Assembly: GCF_020554865.1 (NCBI RefSeq)
Contig: NZ_JAJCIC010000006.1
Coordinates: 1-64,000 of the forward strand
Origin: Lacrimispora sp. 210928-DFI.3.58
Lineage (GTDB): Bacteria; Bacillota; Clostridia; Lachnospirales; Lachnospiraceae
Reading direction: 5' to 3'
DNA: 64,000 nucleotides
Shown: positions 50,860-60,307 of the stretch, in pieces
Position numbering within the stretch: position 1 is the first letter of the stretch
Layout of the letters: every line of letters begins with the position of its first letter
Notes under the pieces: generated by a model
Seen by the model: only the letters and a program-made list of their open reading frames with translations
Databases searched by the model: none
What the model was told of the DNA's origin: nothing
Program-made: the position numbers and the translations under genes

Positions 50860-51747
50860 CTAAGGCCGTTTGGCAGCATAGAACTCCTCTGTCCTTTGCA
50901 CCAGCATCTGATATTCTCCGGCGGCGGACAGCTTCTGCCTTAACACTGCCACCAGAGGCTTTTCAAGGATGTATCTCCTTCCCTCCTCTTCGACCTCCAT
51001 CTGGTCTAAAAACATGGCGGCCAGCATACCTTTTTCTGTACCCACTGCCTGATAGGGCACATACATCACGCCCTTCACGGCCGGACAGAGCCGTCTCATG
51101 ACCTCCTCCTCTGCCACATGGACAGGCCTTCCTGTCACCGGCTCCCGCAGGCGGTTTCCCGTATCGATCAGGCCTATGACCTGCTCCTCCCTGCCGCCGC
51201 ACCGCAGGCATACGCGGCAGAGGCATTTTCTGCGGGCTGCCCTCCCTAATACTTGGCTCCAAAGCCCTGTAAGGCCATATACCGCCCCTATGGCTCCTGC
51301 CGCCAGACATATCCAGGCCGCAGCCGGGATCCCGCCTGCTCCCTCTTCACAGAGCAGTCTCTGCACATACCAGCCGGCTCTGGTATTTTCACGGAGCATC
51401 AAAAGGACACCGCCTAAGACTACAGAAGTCAGATAGATCCCGGCCACAGCAGTCAGTATATCCTTTGGCCGTTCCAGGCTGTAGGCCGTCACCGCCATAA
51501 GGCCGCTCACCGCCACATAGGTTCCGATCATCTGGACCGCTGCCGGGATACCGGGACACAGCGACAGCACACAGGCCCAAAGCCCCCCAATAGCAGCCCC
51601 GGCCAGAATACGCCTTTTCGTAGTCCTGTAAGAAAGAACTCTGTTCAAAACAGTCAACACCACAATATCCATTATCATGTTCACTGCAAATACCACATCT
51701 ATGTAAACTGTATAAACCACAAAATCCAGGCGCCACCTCCCTTCCAT
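50860..51747 (-). CDS. spoIIGA: Sporulation sigma-E processing peptidase SpoIIGA
   Basis: The 295-residue protein has an N-terminal membrane domain of about five helices beginning [28 protein letters not shown], followed by a cytosolic aspartic-protease-like domain with [20 protein letters not shown], which carries the D-T-G-N active-site motif. It dimerises to cleave pro-sigma-E after a signal from the forespore. The exact start is uncertain: GGGAGG lies inside the called frame (MEGRW), so translation may begin a few codons later at a CTG or GTG. The gene is 104 bp upstream of the sigE start. Confidence 0.93.
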   Translation of the reverse strand: MEGRWRLDFVVYTVYIDVVFAVNMIMDIVVLTVLNRVLSYRTTKRRILAGAAIGGLWACVLSLCPGIPAAVQMIGTYVAVSGLMAVTAYSLERPKDILTAVAGIYLTSVVLGGVLLMLRENTRAGWYVQRLLCEEGAGGIPAAAWICLAAGAIGAVYGLTGLWSQVLGRAARRKCLCRVCLRCGGREEQVIGLIDTGNRLREPVTGRPVHVAEEEVMRRLCPAVKGVMYVPYQAVGTEKGMLAAMFLDQMEVEEEGRRYILEKPLVAVLRQKLSAAGEYQMLVQRTEEFYAAKRP

Positions 51748-51788
51748 ACATTCCGAAGGACATTATAACCATTCTGAACTGCGAATGC

Positions 51789-51869
51789 TGTCGAAAAAGG
51801 TAGAGAATGCGTAAATAGTTTTCGACAAAAAAAGAGCAGGGCCGCCTTGTGTAAAAGCAGCTCTGCCCT
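51789..51869 (-). terminator. Terminator after the small conserved gene, plus a second hairpin
   Basis: On the minus strand a 13-bp stem with one mismatch (51857-51869 with 51833-51846) runs into TTTTTTT, terminating the small gene that ends at 51890. Immediately beyond, TGTCGAAAA (51789-51797) pairs with TTTTCGACA (51819-51827). This hairpin lies in the spoIIGA upstream region. Confidence 0.7.
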
Positions 51870-51889
51870 TTCAGACAAATGCTATGTTT

Positions 51890-52129
51890 TTAATATTCCC
51901 CAACATAATAATACACGATCTTCATATAATCCTCCGCGCCAGGTATCTCCAGTGTGAGCCGGAGGGAATCATGATTTTCCGCAGACCTGGCGCGCAGCTG
52001 GTCCTGAATCCAGTATCTCTTGTTGATATTCTGCTTTCTCCCGTCAGGGCACAGCATGTTTACTCTTCCGGTGCATCCGTTCACCGTCTCCAGAAAACGT
52101 TCCATATTTAAAATATTCAGCTTTATCAT
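51890..52129 (-). CDS. Small conserved protein of unknown function
   Basis: From the ATG at 52129 (TGGAGGAG five bases upstream) the protein has 79 residues: MIKLNILNMERFLETVNGCTGRV, then LCPDGRKQNINKRYWIQDQL and a C-terminal LEIPGAEDYMKIVYYYVGEY. The pattern is one I associate with short hypothetical proteins of Clostridia near sporulation or division genes; no function is known to me. It has no membrane segment or cysteine motif. The open frame to 52153 precedes the RBS. It has its own terminator. Confidence 0.7.
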   Translation of the reverse strand: MIKLNILNMERFLETVNGCTGRVNMLCPDGRKQNINKRYWIQDQLRARSAENHDSLRLTLEIPGAEDYMKIVYYYVGEY

Positions 52130-52231
52130 ATAGCTCCTCCATTTTGAAAACATCTGCCTGTTATCCGCCGGTCATCCCTGTGAATACTATTATATTGAAC
52201 TGTTTTCAAAATAGATATATGATTTCCGCCA

Positions 52232-53143
52232 CTATTTATCATTATCCTGCCATTTGCTCCGGTATTCCAATGGCGTACATCCCATGTGCTCCCTGAAGAT
52301 CTTTCCAAAATAGCTGCTGGTTCCCAGACCACAGGCATGGCTGATGGAGGTGACAGATTCCCGGCTCTCTGCCAGCATCCTGCAGGCTATCTGGAGGCGG
52401 TAACCCATCATATACTCCACCGGCGTCATGTGAAGGCAGTCCCCAAAGGCCCGGTAACACTCCCTCTCACTGATAAAGGCAGCCGCAGCCAGCCGGGCTA
52501 CTGGTATCTTCTCTCCATAATGCTCATGGATATAGACCATCATCTGCTTTATCTTCTCATTTGCCTTCTCTCTCCTCCCTTTTTCCTGAAACCTGGAATA
52601 AGACATCACAAAGAGATGAAGCCATATGCGCGACAATGCCTCCCGCAGGAAAATCTCATAGCCCGGCTCCTGCCCGGACAAGCAAAAACTCTTCCGTATC
52701 AGCCTCAGGATCTCTGCCTGTTTCTCATCCTCAGGATACAGTGGGATCACCTCAAGGCCGGAGGCAGAAACTACAGGAAGCACATATTTTTTCTCGATCC
52801 GGCTTCCCGGTTCCCCGGCAATGAAGGAAGAATCAAATATGTGAAGAAGCTGGACCGTATTTCCCTTCTCCCCTGCATCCCTTGTCATATGGAGCACGTT
52901 GGAATTCACCAGCCCTCCTGAGCCGGCGGGGAATATCAGTTTCCCGCCGGGAATATGATACTCCAATACGCCACTCTCTATGTAGAACAGCTCTACTGCC
53001 CTGTGCCAGTGCCATGGACAGGTACGGCCTATATAGCTGCCCATGTTCACATGGGAGGCAATATAAGGAAACTCCGGCAGGAAATCAGGCAGGCGCTCCT
53101 CCTTTGTTCCGGGATGAAATTCTATGGTCGTGATATCCTTCAT
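52232..53143 (-). CDS. AraC-family transcriptional regulator
   Basis: From the ATG at 53143 (GGGGAG upstream) it has 303 residues: an N-terminal cupin sensor (about 25-140, with CPWHWHRAVELFYIESGVLEYHIPGGK) and a C-terminal pair of helix-turn-helix motifs (about 205-300, VARLAAAAFISERECYRAFGDCLHMTPVEYMMGYRLQIACRMLAES and ISHACGLGTSSYFGKIFREHMGCTPLEYR). Sugar-responsive regulators have this layout. No target operon lies beside it; it sits between ftsZ and the sporulation genes, where most Clostridia have no such gene. Confidence 0.88.
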   Translation of the reverse strand: MKDITTIEFHPGTKEERLPDFLPEFPYIASHVNMGSYIGRTCPWHWHRAVELFYIESGVLEYHIPGGKLIFPAGSGGLVNSNVLHMTRDAGEKGNTVQLLHIFDSSFIAGEPGSRIEKKYVLPVVSASGLEVIPLYPEDEKQAEILRLIRKSFCLSGQEPGYEIFLREALSRIWLHLFVMSYSRFQEKGRREKANEKIKQMMVYIHEHYGEKIPVARLAAAAFISERECYRAFGDCLHMTPVEYMMGYRLQIACRMLAESRESVTSISHACGLGTSSYFGKIFREHMGCTPLEYRSKWQDNDK

Positions 53144-53221
53144 GAGGCTCCCCTCTCCATATGCAAAAATCCCCCGGCCTCCGGAATCTCTGCCGGAAGC
53201 CAGGGGCATCACATGTCTCTA

Positions 53222-54523
53222 TTATCTCTTATTCTTCAGGAAATCAGGAATATTGATCTGCATTTCCTTATTTGCTGTAGGACGGAAGGAAGGTGCTGGA
53301 GACGGATTAGAAGATCCGCTGTTCGTGCTGCCGCTTCCATACTGGCCCTGATTGTATCTCGGTCCATTGTAGCCCTGGTTGGCTGTATTTCCAGCCGGCT
53401 TATAGGATGGAGTATAACCCTGAGTCTGTCTGGTGTAGGAAGAAGCTGTGGTTGCCGCTGCCTCCGGAGCTGCTGCCTGGGAGCCTGTCTCTCTGGCGCT
53501 GCCTGGTGCTGCCGGATTCTTCTTAAAGTTTGTAAATCCGGTCATGGCCTTTGCAACGGAAGGAGTTGCGCCGTGCTCGTCCAATCCGGTAGCGATCACA
53601 GTGATGCTTGCCTCGTCCTGGGCATTCTCATCATACATCGCACCAAAGATGATGTTGGCATCCTCGCCTGCCAGCTCCTGTACGTAGCTTGCAGCCTCGT
53701 TTGCCTCGATCAGGCTGATATCACCGGAAATATTGATGATCACATGGCTTGCACCCTCGATGGTTGTCTCAAGAAGCGGGCTGGATACTGCCTGCTTCAC
53801 AGCCTCAAGGGCCTTGTCATCACCCTTTGCCTTACCAATACCGATATGGGCAATGCCCTTGTCGATCATAACTGTCTGTACATCTGCAAAGTCCAGGTTG
53901 ATGAGGCCGGGAACATTGATCAGGTCAGTAATGCCCTGCACTGCCTGCTGGAGCACCTCGTCTGCCTTCTTTAATGCATCCGGCATGGTGGTACGCCTGT
54001 CCACGATTTCAAGGAGTCTGTCATTGGGTATCACAATTAAGGTATCAACTGCCTGCTTCAGGTTCTCAATACCGTTAAGTGCATTTGTCATACGTGTCTT
54101 TGCTTCAAAGCGGAAGGGTTTTGTCACTACACCGACTGTCAGAATACCCATGTCCTTTGCAATCTTTGCAACAACAGGAGCTGCGCCGGTTCCGGTTCCG
54201 CCGCCCATACCGCAGGTAACGAATACCATATCTGCGCCCTTTAATGCCTGGGAGATCTCCTCAGAACTCTCCTCAGCAGCCTTCTCGCCAACGTCTGGTC
54301 TTGCGCCTGCGCCCAGTCCCTTTGTCAGCTTCTCACCGATCTGCATCGCAGTGGGAGCCTTGCAGAACTGAAGGGCCTGCTTATCGGTATTGATCCCAAC
54401 AAACTCTACCCCTGCAATATTCTCATCGATCATGCGGTTCACTGCATTGTTACCTGCTCCGCCTACGCCCACAACGATAATCCTTGCGGCATTTTCTGAC
54501 TCATTTATCTTAATCTCTAACAA
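53222..54523 (-). CDS. ftsZ: Cell division protein FtsZ
   Basis: The 433-residue tubulin homologue forms the cytokinetic ring. The GTP site has [14 protein letters not shown] near the start and the tubulin signature [10 protein letters not shown] (about residue 105); the T7 loop is INLDFADV. A long flexible Gly/Asn/Gln/Ser-rich linker (about 340-415) precedes the conserved C-terminal tail [13 protein letters not shown] that binds FtsA/SepF. Tandem promoters lie upstream. No ftsA is adjacent. Confidence 0.97.
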   Translation of the reverse strand: MLEIKINESENAARIIVVGVGGAGNNAVNRMIDENIAGVEFVGINTDKQALQFCKAPTAMQIGEKLTKGLGAGARPDVGEKAAEESSEEISQALKGADMVFVTCGMGGGTGTGAAPVVAKIAKDMGILTVGVVTKPFRFEAKTRMTNALNGIENLKQAVDTLIVIPNDRLLEIVDRRTTMPDALKKADEVLQQAVQGITDLINVPGLINLDFADVQTVMIDKGIAHIGIGKAKGDDKALEAVKQAVSSPLLETTIEGASHVIINISGDISLIEANEAASYVQELAGEDANIIFGAMYDENAQDEASITVIATGLDEHGATPSVAKAMTGFTNFKKNPAAPGSARETGSQAAAPEAAATTASSYTRQTQGYTPSYKPAGNTANQGYNGPRYNQGQYGSGSTNSGSSNPSPAPSFRPTANKEMQINIPDFLKNKR

Positions 54524-54572
54524 GATACATATCCTCCTTTATTCCCTCACAGCCCAAAGCCTGAATTTCTTT

Positions 54573-54641
54573 ATTATATATCGATTACACACAGATGTCT
54601 AGCCTAACTAATACTATATTTGATTTTAGAAAAAATATCAA
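54573..54641 (-). promoter_or_regulatory. Tandem ftsZ promoters
   Basis: On the minus strand the distal promoter is TTGATA (54636-54641), 17 bp, TATAGT (54613-54618). The proximal one is TAGACA (54596-54601), 17 bp, TATAAT (54573-54578). Both read into ftsZ, giving a leader of roughly 45-85 bases. Two promoters would allow growth-phase or sporulation-linked control as known for ftsZ in Bacillus, which is inference here. Confidence 0.72.
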
Positions 54642-54686
54642 CCCCATTTTCAAGAAAAATTTGTGTCCCGTACTATCCGCCAAAGA

Positions 54687-54724
54687 CCCGGAGCACGCGA
54701 TCATTTTCAACCGCCTGCTCCGGG
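54687..54724 (-). terminator. Weak terminator after the molybdoenzyme operon
   Basis: CCCGGAGCA (54687-54695) pairs perfectly with TGCTCCGGG (54716-54724) around a 20-base loop. On the minus strand it is followed only by TCTTTGG, so termination may be partial. It lies between the FeS-subunit stop (54758) and the ftsZ promoters. Confidence 0.5.
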
Positions 54725-54757
54725 CCCTTTTGCCTTTCGGCATTTCTGTTATCTCCA

Positions 54758-55216
54758 TTATCGAATCAGTGATTCTACCGCATCCACCATTGCCTGATAC
54801 CCTGTACACCGGCAGAGGTTTCCGGAAAGTCCTCTTCTGATCTCGGCCTCGGTGGGATTCGGATGTTCTTTCAGCAATGCACTTGCAGCCAGGATCATAC
54901 CCGGAGAGCAAAAACCACACTGGACAGCTCCGTGATCCACAAAGGCTCTCTGGATCCGTGCAAGCTCCGGATCCTTCTCCACGCCTTCAATGGTCAGGAT
55001 CTCCTTTCCCTGTGCCTGGATCACGGGATAAATACAGGAGTTGACGGCCTTTCCATCCACCAGCACGGTACAGGCCCCGCAGTCCCCTTCACCGCAGCCC
55101 TCCTTCGTTCCGGTCAGGAACAGGCGCTCCCGAAGTACATACAGAAGGGTGTCATCCGAACATACCTCTGTCTGGCGGATCTCTCCATTGATCAAAAGTG
55201 AAATCTGCTCCATCAC
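54758..55216 (-). CDS. Xanthine dehydrogenase-type [2Fe-2S] subunit
   Basis: The 152-residue iron-sulfur subunit has a plant-type ferredoxin domain (CGEGDCGACTVLVDGKAVNSC) and a four-helix domain with the second cluster (CGFCSPGMILAA ... GNLCRCTGYQ). It passes electrons from the molybdenum subunit to the FAD subunit in three-subunit xanthine dehydrogenase or nicotinate/purine hydroxylases. It overlaps the FAD-subunit gene by four bases and ends the operon. Confidence 0.95.
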   Translation of the reverse strand: MMEQISLLINGEIRQTEVCSDDTLLYVLRERLFLTGTKEGCGEGDCGACTVLVDGKAVNSCIYPVIQAQGKEILTIEGVEKDPELARIQRAFVDHGAVQCGFCSPGMILAASALLKEHPNPTEAEIRRGLSGNLCRCTGYQAMVDAVESLIR

Positions 55217-56061
55217 TTAAACCTCCTTTGCAGCTCCTTCAGGTTATGCAGCAGCATCCTGAATGCAATCCTCCTCCTGTATTCAGCAGTGGCACGGATA
55301 TCATCAATCGGAAAAATGTCTTCCATCAGGGCATGCTTCAGTCCATTGCAAAATGCCGGATCCTCCATTTCCTGAAAGCTTGCTCCTAAAAGCAGCTCCT
55401 CTGCTCTGTGAGCGCGGACCACTGTGGGTGCCACCGATCCCATGGCAATGGCGGTCTCCCTGATCCGGTTATCCAGCAGATTCAGATACACTGCCTGTCC
55501 GCACACGGAAATGGCAGCCGCATTGCGCTTTCCCGCCTTGTAAAACACCGACTGGCCGGATTTCTCCGGAAGAATGATCTTCGTCAAAAGCTCCCCCGGA
55601 CGAAGCCCGGTCCGGCCCACACCAAGGAGAAATCCCTCCAGGGGCACTGTGCGCTTTTCCTCCACGCTGATCAGCTCCAGCCTGGCTTCCAGTGCCATAA
55701 GAGGCACAACTCCGTCAGAGGCAGGGGATGCACAGAGGATATTCCCCCCAATTGTCCCCCGATTACGGATCTGGGGACTTCCCATCACAGAAGCTGACTG
55801 GGAAAGGCTCTCCCCAAAGGGAATTTCTGACCTTTCTATCTCAGCAAAGGTAGTCATACTTCCGATCTCCCAGCCATTCTCCGTTCTTCTTATCCCGCGA
55901 AGCTCCTCAATGCGGTCCAGGCTTACATAATCATAATCCAGAAAGGCCCCGTGATGCCTGTCCACATACAGGTTGGTGGCGCCTGCGCAGGCTTTCCTCT
56001 TCTCTCCTGCCAGCAGCCTCACTGCTTCCTCCACCTGATTTGGCTGATACATAAGTGACAT
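55213..56061 (-). CDS. Xanthine dehydrogenase-type FAD-binding subunit
   Basis: From the ATG at 56061 (GGGGAG six bases upstream; the frame is open to 56163) it has 282 residues. The FAD-binding pattern is AGATNLYVDRHHG, GSMTTFAEIERSE, QIRNRGTIGGNILCASPASD and a C-terminal CO-dehydrogenase flavoprotein-like domain ending in AEYRRRIAFRMLLHNL. It hands electrons from the FeS subunit to NAD+ or another acceptor. It lies after a small anchored hypothetical gene and before the FeS-subunit gene. Confidence 0.94.
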   Translation of the reverse strand: MSLMYQPNQVEEAVRLLAGEKRKACAGATNLYVDRHHGAFLDYDYVSLDRIEELRGIRRTENGWEIGSMTTFAEIERSEIPFGESLSQSASVMGSPQIRNRGTIGGNILCASPASDGVVPLMALEARLELISVEEKRTVPLEGFLLGVGRTGLRPGELLTKIILPEKSGQSVFYKAGKRNAAAISVCGQAVYLNLLDNRIRETAIAMGSVAPTVVRAHRAEELLLGASFQEMEDPAFCNGLKHALMEDIFPIDDIRATAEYRRRIAFRMLLHNLKELQRRFK

Positions 56062-56137
56062 CTTTTTCTCCCCTTTCCTCACCACGCTGCAGCTTGGTCT
56101 GCGGATCTGCACCTGCCTCCCCGCTCCAGCGCTTTCC

Positions 56138-56650
56138 TCACTGTCCCAATGATTCTGCATCATCGAAATAACTGTCCAGTGAGTAGCTTAAATCCTCAAA
56201 TTTTTTCAGATAGCTGCCATCAGGAAAATCCTCAAAGGCAATGACCTTATACTGCCCATCCTCATAGACAAAGGGCAGCTCATACACCATTCCCGGAAGC
56301 CGGGCTGCCTGGGAAAATACTGCTGTTCCGCTCCTTCGATCCTCCGCCATCTCAATAGACTCATAATTGATGAACAACGGCGTAAGATAGGGATAGGACC
56401 GCTCCTTTCTGAAGGCCTCACAAAATTCCTCCAGGCTCATTTTCTCCTTAAAATCCCTTGTCAGATATCCGTACAGCCGTTCCGGCTCTTTATAATGATA
56501 ATCCAGATCCTCAGCAAAGGCACAGACTGCCTTCACTGCCTCGGCCTCAGAGGGCCTGACACGGCCCGCAAACTGTTCTCCCATAAGCGCTGTTCCTATC
56601 CCCAGGCCCAAAAACAGCACTGCCGTCCAGACTATTCTACAATTTCTCAT
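56138..56650 (-). CDS. Anchored small protein of unknown function inside the molybdoenzyme operon
   Basis: The 170-residue protein has one N-terminal hydrophobic segment (about residues 7-24, signal or anchor) and a soluble domain with NTF2-like traits: AVKAVCAFAEDLDYHYKEPERLYGYLTRDFKEKM, YLTPLFINYESIEMAEDRRSG and ELPFVYEDGQYKVIAF. I do not recognise it. It begins 19 bp after the transporter permease and ends 77 bp before the FAD-subunit start, so it is co-transcribed. No catalytic residues stand out. Confidence 0.7.
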   Translation of the reverse strand: MRNCRIVWTAVLFLGLGIGTALMGEQFAGRVRPSEAEAVKAVCAFAEDLDYHYKEPERLYGYLTRDFKEKMSLEEFCEAFRKERSYPYLTPLFINYESIEMAEDRRSGTAVFSQAARLPGMVYELPFVYEDGQYKVIAFEDFPDGSYLKKFEDLSYSLDSYFDDAESLGQ

Positions 56651-56668
56651 ATTTCTTTGTCCGCCTCT

Positions 56669-57613
56669 TTATCGCTCCATCCTGGAATACGGGATTGTAT
56701 AAGCGCTGGGGAATTCAGCCTTTCTGGAAGCTGTCACCAATGCCAGGATCACCAGCACATAAGGCAGCATCAGCATCAGCTGATTAGCCACATTGATCCC
56801 CAATGCCTGCAGGCGCATCTGAAGGGCTGTTGCAAAGCCAAAGAGCAGTGCGCCGCTGATCGCCCTAAAGGGCATGAACCGTGCAAAGATCACAACGGAC
56901 ACAGCGATAAAACCTCTGCCGCTGATGATATCCTCGGTGAACAGATTCATATAGGCAATGGACATAAAAGCGCCTGCCGCTCCCGCATAGGCCCCGCCGA
57001 TGAGCACGGCCCCGTAGCGTATTCCTGCCACGCTGATCCCCTTGGAATCAGCCGCCCTGGGATTCTCTCCCACGGCCTTGATTTTTAAGCCGAAGGTGGT
57101 CTTTTCCAGGATAAACCAGGTGACAACTGCCATCAGGTAGCTTAAATATACCAGGATATTGTGCTGGAACAAAATGGGCCCGATCACCGGGATCGCCGAC
57201 AATACAGGAACATTCACTGCAGCAAAGGGCGTTACCTGAGGAGGCAGGCTCTGGATCCCGAAGATAACGCGGTAAAGATATACGGCAGCGCCTCCTCCCA
57301 GAATGTTCAGGGCTGTTCCCGCGATCACCTGGTTGGCCCGCATGGTGACACTGAGCCAGCCCATGATGCAGCTCCAGAGAACCCCTACCAGGATGCCGGC
57401 CAGGACACCGGCCCAGAGATTGCCTGTGATAAAAGCAGCAGCAAAGCCGCTGACTGCTCCCATGGTCATAGTTCCCTCCACACCCAGGTTCAGGATACCG
57501 GCCCGCTGTGTGTAGAGCTGTCCCAGGGCCGGAAGCAGGATCGGCGTTGCCAGACGCACAGTGCTGGCAAGAAGACTTACAAGAAAGCCTACGGTAAAGA
57601 TATTACTAAGCAT
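56669..57613 (-). CDS. BMP-type ABC transporter permease (NupQ-like)
   Basis: The 314-residue permease has about 8-9 helices and the BPD_transp_2 pattern: ATPILLPALGQLYTQRAGILNLGVEGTMTMGAVSGF, TMRANQVIAGTALNILGGG, KAVGENPRAADSKGISVAGIRYGAVLIGGAYAGAAGAF and FTEDIISGRGFIAVSVVIFARF. In Bacillus the NupNOPQ system imports guanosine; relatives carry other nucleosides. It overlaps the other permease gene by eight bases. Confidence 0.92.
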   Translation of the reverse strand: MLSNIFTVGFLVSLLASTVRLATPILLPALGQLYTQRAGILNLGVEGTMTMGAVSGFAAAFITGNLWAGVLAGILVGVLWSCIMGWLSVTMRANQVIAGTALNILGGGAAVYLYRVIFGIQSLPPQVTPFAAVNVPVLSAIPVIGPILFQHNILVYLSYLMAVVTWFILEKTTFGLKIKAVGENPRAADSKGISVAGIRYGAVLIGGAYAGAAGAFMSIAYMNLFTEDIISGRGFIAVSVVIFARFMPFRAISGALLFGFATALQMRLQALGINVANQLMLMLPYVLVILALVTASRKAEFPSAYTIPYSRMER

Positions 57614-58664
57614 GGCTCTTCCTCCTTCCTATCAGGTTCTTCACAAAGGACAGATTCATGGAAGCCCTTGCGATAATGAATACGATCACCAGCCCCTGAA
57701 TAATATCCACGATGGAATAGGGCACCTCCGTCATTCGCTGCATGGTGGCTCCTCCCACCAGCAGAGCTGAGAAAAAGAAGGAGGCAATCACAATGCCCAG
57801 TGGATTTAAACCTCCAAGGAGGGCAATTACCACCGCGATATCGCCGTAGCCGCTGGCCAGGCCCTCCAGAAGACGGTACTGGACGCCATAGATCTCATTC
57901 CAGCCAGCCAGGCCCACCAGGGCGCCTGACACCATCATGGTGATGATCATGGTGCGCTTTACATTCATGCCGGAGTAGGTAGCCACCTTGTCTCCCTGGC
58001 CTGCCAGATCGATCCGGTAGCCCAGGATAGTTTTCCAGAAGAACAGCATCACAACCGCCACCAGGATTCCCACAAAAATTCCTCCGTGGATCCTCAGCCT
58101 GTCGGAAAACAGGGGCAGCCTGTAGATCTCAGCCAGATTGGGGGACTGTGGGAAATCGCCTCCCGCCGGATCCATCATGGGCCCGTGGACCAGAAATGAC
58201 AGGAAATAAGAGGCAATGTAATTTAACATCAGTGTTGTGATAACCTCATTCGCGCTGAAGCGGACCTTAAGCCAGGCTGCCGCTCCCGCCCAAAGAGCGC
58301 CTCCTGCCATGCCGCAGACCAGCGACAGCGGCATAAGGAGAATGGGCGGAAGGTTGAAGTACAGTCCCGGAAGGATGCCGCAGATGGCCCCCAGGATAAA
58401 CTGTCCGTCCCCGCCGATGTTCCACAGCTGTGCCTTGAAGGCAATGGACACGCCGAAAGCCATCATGGACAGCGGTATCATCTTTACAAACACCTCGGAC
58501 ATCCTCTGCTTTGAGCCAAAGGCGCCCCTGAACAAGGTCTGGTATGCCTCCACCGGGTCATTTCCTGACACTGACACCAGCACCGCTCCGATGGCCAGGG
58601 CGATGGCGATGGTGAGGACAGCCACCAGAACCTCCTTTATGATCGTTACAGCCTTGTTATTCAT
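57606..58664 (-). CDS. BMP-type ABC transporter permease (NupP-like)
   Basis: The 352-residue permease has about ten helices. Family blocks are GAFGSKQRMSEVFVKMIPLSMMAFGVSIAFKAQLWNIGGDGQFILGAI, LKVRFSANEVITTLMLNYIASYF and YGDIAVVIALLGGLNPLGIVIASFFFSALLVGGATMQR. It forms the heteromeric channel with the second permease and overlaps the ATPase gene by eight bases. Confidence 0.92.
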   Translation of the reverse strand: MNNKAVTIIKEVLVAVLTIAIALAIGAVLVSVSGNDPVEAYQTLFRGAFGSKQRMSEVFVKMIPLSMMAFGVSIAFKAQLWNIGGDGQFILGAICGILPGLYFNLPPILLMPLSLVCGMAGGALWAGAAAWLKVRFSANEVITTLMLNYIASYFLSFLVHGPMMDPAGGDFPQSPNLAEIYRLPLFSDRLRIHGGIFVGILVAVVMLFFWKTILGYRIDLAGQGDKVATYSGMNVKRTMIITMMVSGALVGLAGWNEIYGVQYRLLEGLASGYGDIAVVIALLGGLNPLGIVIASFFFSALLVGGATMQRMTEVPYSIVDIIQGLVIVFIIARASMNLSFVKNLIGRRKSHA

Positions 58665-60186
58665 TTTCCTGCACCTCCCTGCGGTTTCCCATCATCAGGC
58701 TTCCGATCTCATGGATGGCCGCCCCTCTTGGAAGGATTCCCATCAGCTTTCCGTCATAGATCACCGCAATGCGGTCTGAAAGCTGCAGGATCTCCTCTAA
58801 GTCAGCGGAAACTAAAAGCACGGCGCAGCCTGCGTTCCTGGCGTCCAAAAGCTTCTGGCGCACATACTCGGAGGCGCCGATGTCAAGGCCTCTGGTGGGC
58901 TGGTTCGCAACCACCATCCGTGGTTCTCCCTCCAGCTCCCTTGCCAGGATCACCTTCTGTTGGTTGCCTCCTGAAAGGCTTCTGGCCTGATCCTCACCTG
59001 AGATCGCCTTGATCTGGTACTCATCCTTTGCCTTATCCCAGAGCTCATTGATCTTTCTCTGGCTTACAAAGCCGTGGGAACTCACCGGAGTCCTGCCAAA
59101 GGATTTCAGCACCAGGTTCTTTTTCAGGCTCCATTTAAGGGCCAGGCCTGTGGTCAGGCGGTCCTCCGGAATGTGGGAGATCCCCTTCTGTATGTAGTAC
59201 ACAGGAGCCCTGTTTACGATCTCCTGCCCATCCATCACAAGGCGGCCTTTCGTGGCCTTCCTGAGGCCGGTGATCACCTCACACAGCTCTCTCTGACCGT
59301 TGCCGTCCACTCCGGCCAGGCCTACGATCTCTCCCTCCCGGATATCCAGGGAAAAATCAGTGAGAGCCGGGATCTTCTTGTCATTATCCGCGCAGATGCC
59401 GTCTATGGAAAGCCTGACTGCTCCCGGCTCCCGCTCCGGATCCTTAAAATCAAAGAGGACCTCCCGTCCTACCATCATGCGGGTAAGCTCCTCCTTTGTC
59501 ATCTTCTCCCCAGCGCTCATGGAGCCGATCAGCTTTCCGTCCCTCAATACAGTCACTTCATCAACGATCGAAATAATTTCTTCCAGCTTGTGGGTGATAA
59601 GGATAATGGACTTCCCATCCTCCTTCATATGCCTCAGCGTCTCAAAAAGCACCTCTGTCTCCTGGGGCGTCAAAACAGCCGTGGGCTCGTCCATGATCAA
59701 GATGTCCGCCCCCTGATAGATAGCGGTAAGGATCTCCACCCTCTGCTGCTCGCCTACGGACAGCTGCCATACCTTGGCGTACGGATCTACCTTCATCCTG
59801 TACTTCTCCGCCAGGGCTAAAAGCTCCTTTGCCGTCTCCTCTGCATCCAGCAGGATCCCCCGGCGTGACTTTCTGCCCAGCATTACATTTTCCACAACAG
59901 TCAGGGAACGGGCAAGCATAAAATGCTGGTGGACCATGCCGATTCCCAAAGAAATTGCTTTGATCGGTGATGAAATATCCTGCTTCTGCCCACGGATAAG
60001 GATGTCTCCCTCCTCCTGGCGGTACAGACCGTAAAGGATATTCATAAGTGTTGTCTTGCCTGCGCCGTTCTCGCCCAGCAGGCCGTGAATCGAGCCGCTT
60101 TTCAGCTTAAAATCAATGCTGTCGTTGGCCTTTACTCCACCGAATATCTTGGTGATATGACGCATCTCAACTGCCAATACTTCCAT
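58657..60186 (-). CDS. BMP-type ABC transporter double ATPase (NupO-like)
   Basis: This 509-residue protein consists of two fused ATPase halves. The first has Walker A GENGAGKTT, signature LSVGEQQ and Walker B ILIMDEPTAVLTP. The second has a degenerate Walker A (GVDGNGQRE), signature LSGGNQQ and Walker-B-region VVANQPTRGLDIG. One canonical and one degenerate site is normal for sugar/nucleoside importers of this class. It follows a 121-bp gap with a hairpin after the binding-protein gene. Confidence 0.94.
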   Translation of the reverse strand: MEVLAVEMRHITKIFGGVKANDSIDFKLKSGSIHGLLGENGAGKTTLMNILYGLYRQEEGDILIRGQKQDISSPIKAISLGIGMVHQHFMLARSLTVVENVMLGRKSRRGILLDAEETAKELLALAEKYRMKVDPYAKVWQLSVGEQQRVEILTAIYQGADILIMDEPTAVLTPQETEVLFETLRHMKEDGKSIILITHKLEEIISIVDEVTVLRDGKLIGSMSAGEKMTKEELTRMMVGREVLFDFKDPEREPGAVRLSIDGICADNDKKIPALTDFSLDIREGEIVGLAGVDGNGQRELCEVITGLRKATKGRLVMDGQEIVNRAPVYYIQKGISHIPEDRLTTGLALKWSLKKNLVLKSFGRTPVSSHGFVSQRKINELWDKAKDEYQIKAISGEDQARSLSGGNQQKVILARELEGEPRMVVANQPTRGLDIGASEYVRQKLLDARNAGCAVLLVSADLEEILQLSDRIAVIYDGKLMGILPRGAAIHEIGSLMMGNRREVQENE

Positions 60187-60259
60187 ATATGCAGACCTCC
60201 TGAACTATAGATGTACTCCCAAAAAAGGTGCAGCGTGGTTTTGAGAGCACATAAGGATC

Positions 60260-60289
60260 GAGGGCGCGCCCCGCTGCGGGACGCCCCTC
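60260..60289 (-). promoter_or_regulatory. GC-rich intercistronic hairpin after the binding-protein gene
   Basis: GAGGGCG... pairs with ...CGCCCCTC across 60260-60289 (inner CCCGC/GCGGG). It lies between the binding-protein stop and the ATPase start and has no T-run. Such stems often stabilise the upstream message, so that the binding protein is made in excess of the transporter. Confidence 0.5.
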
Positions 60290-60307
60290 TCATCTTTCAC
60301 TTTCTGA

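Noticed and set aside
52189-52216. Fourth copy of the TAACAGTTCAG element near the small conserved gene
   Set aside because: TTGAACTGTTTTCAA matches only part of the terminal repeat and has no partner arm, so it is probably chance.
52955-53974. 339-codon plus-strand frame
   Set aside because: It lies antisense to ftsZ and the AraC gene, has no family features and reads as Cys/Leu-rich mirror sequence.
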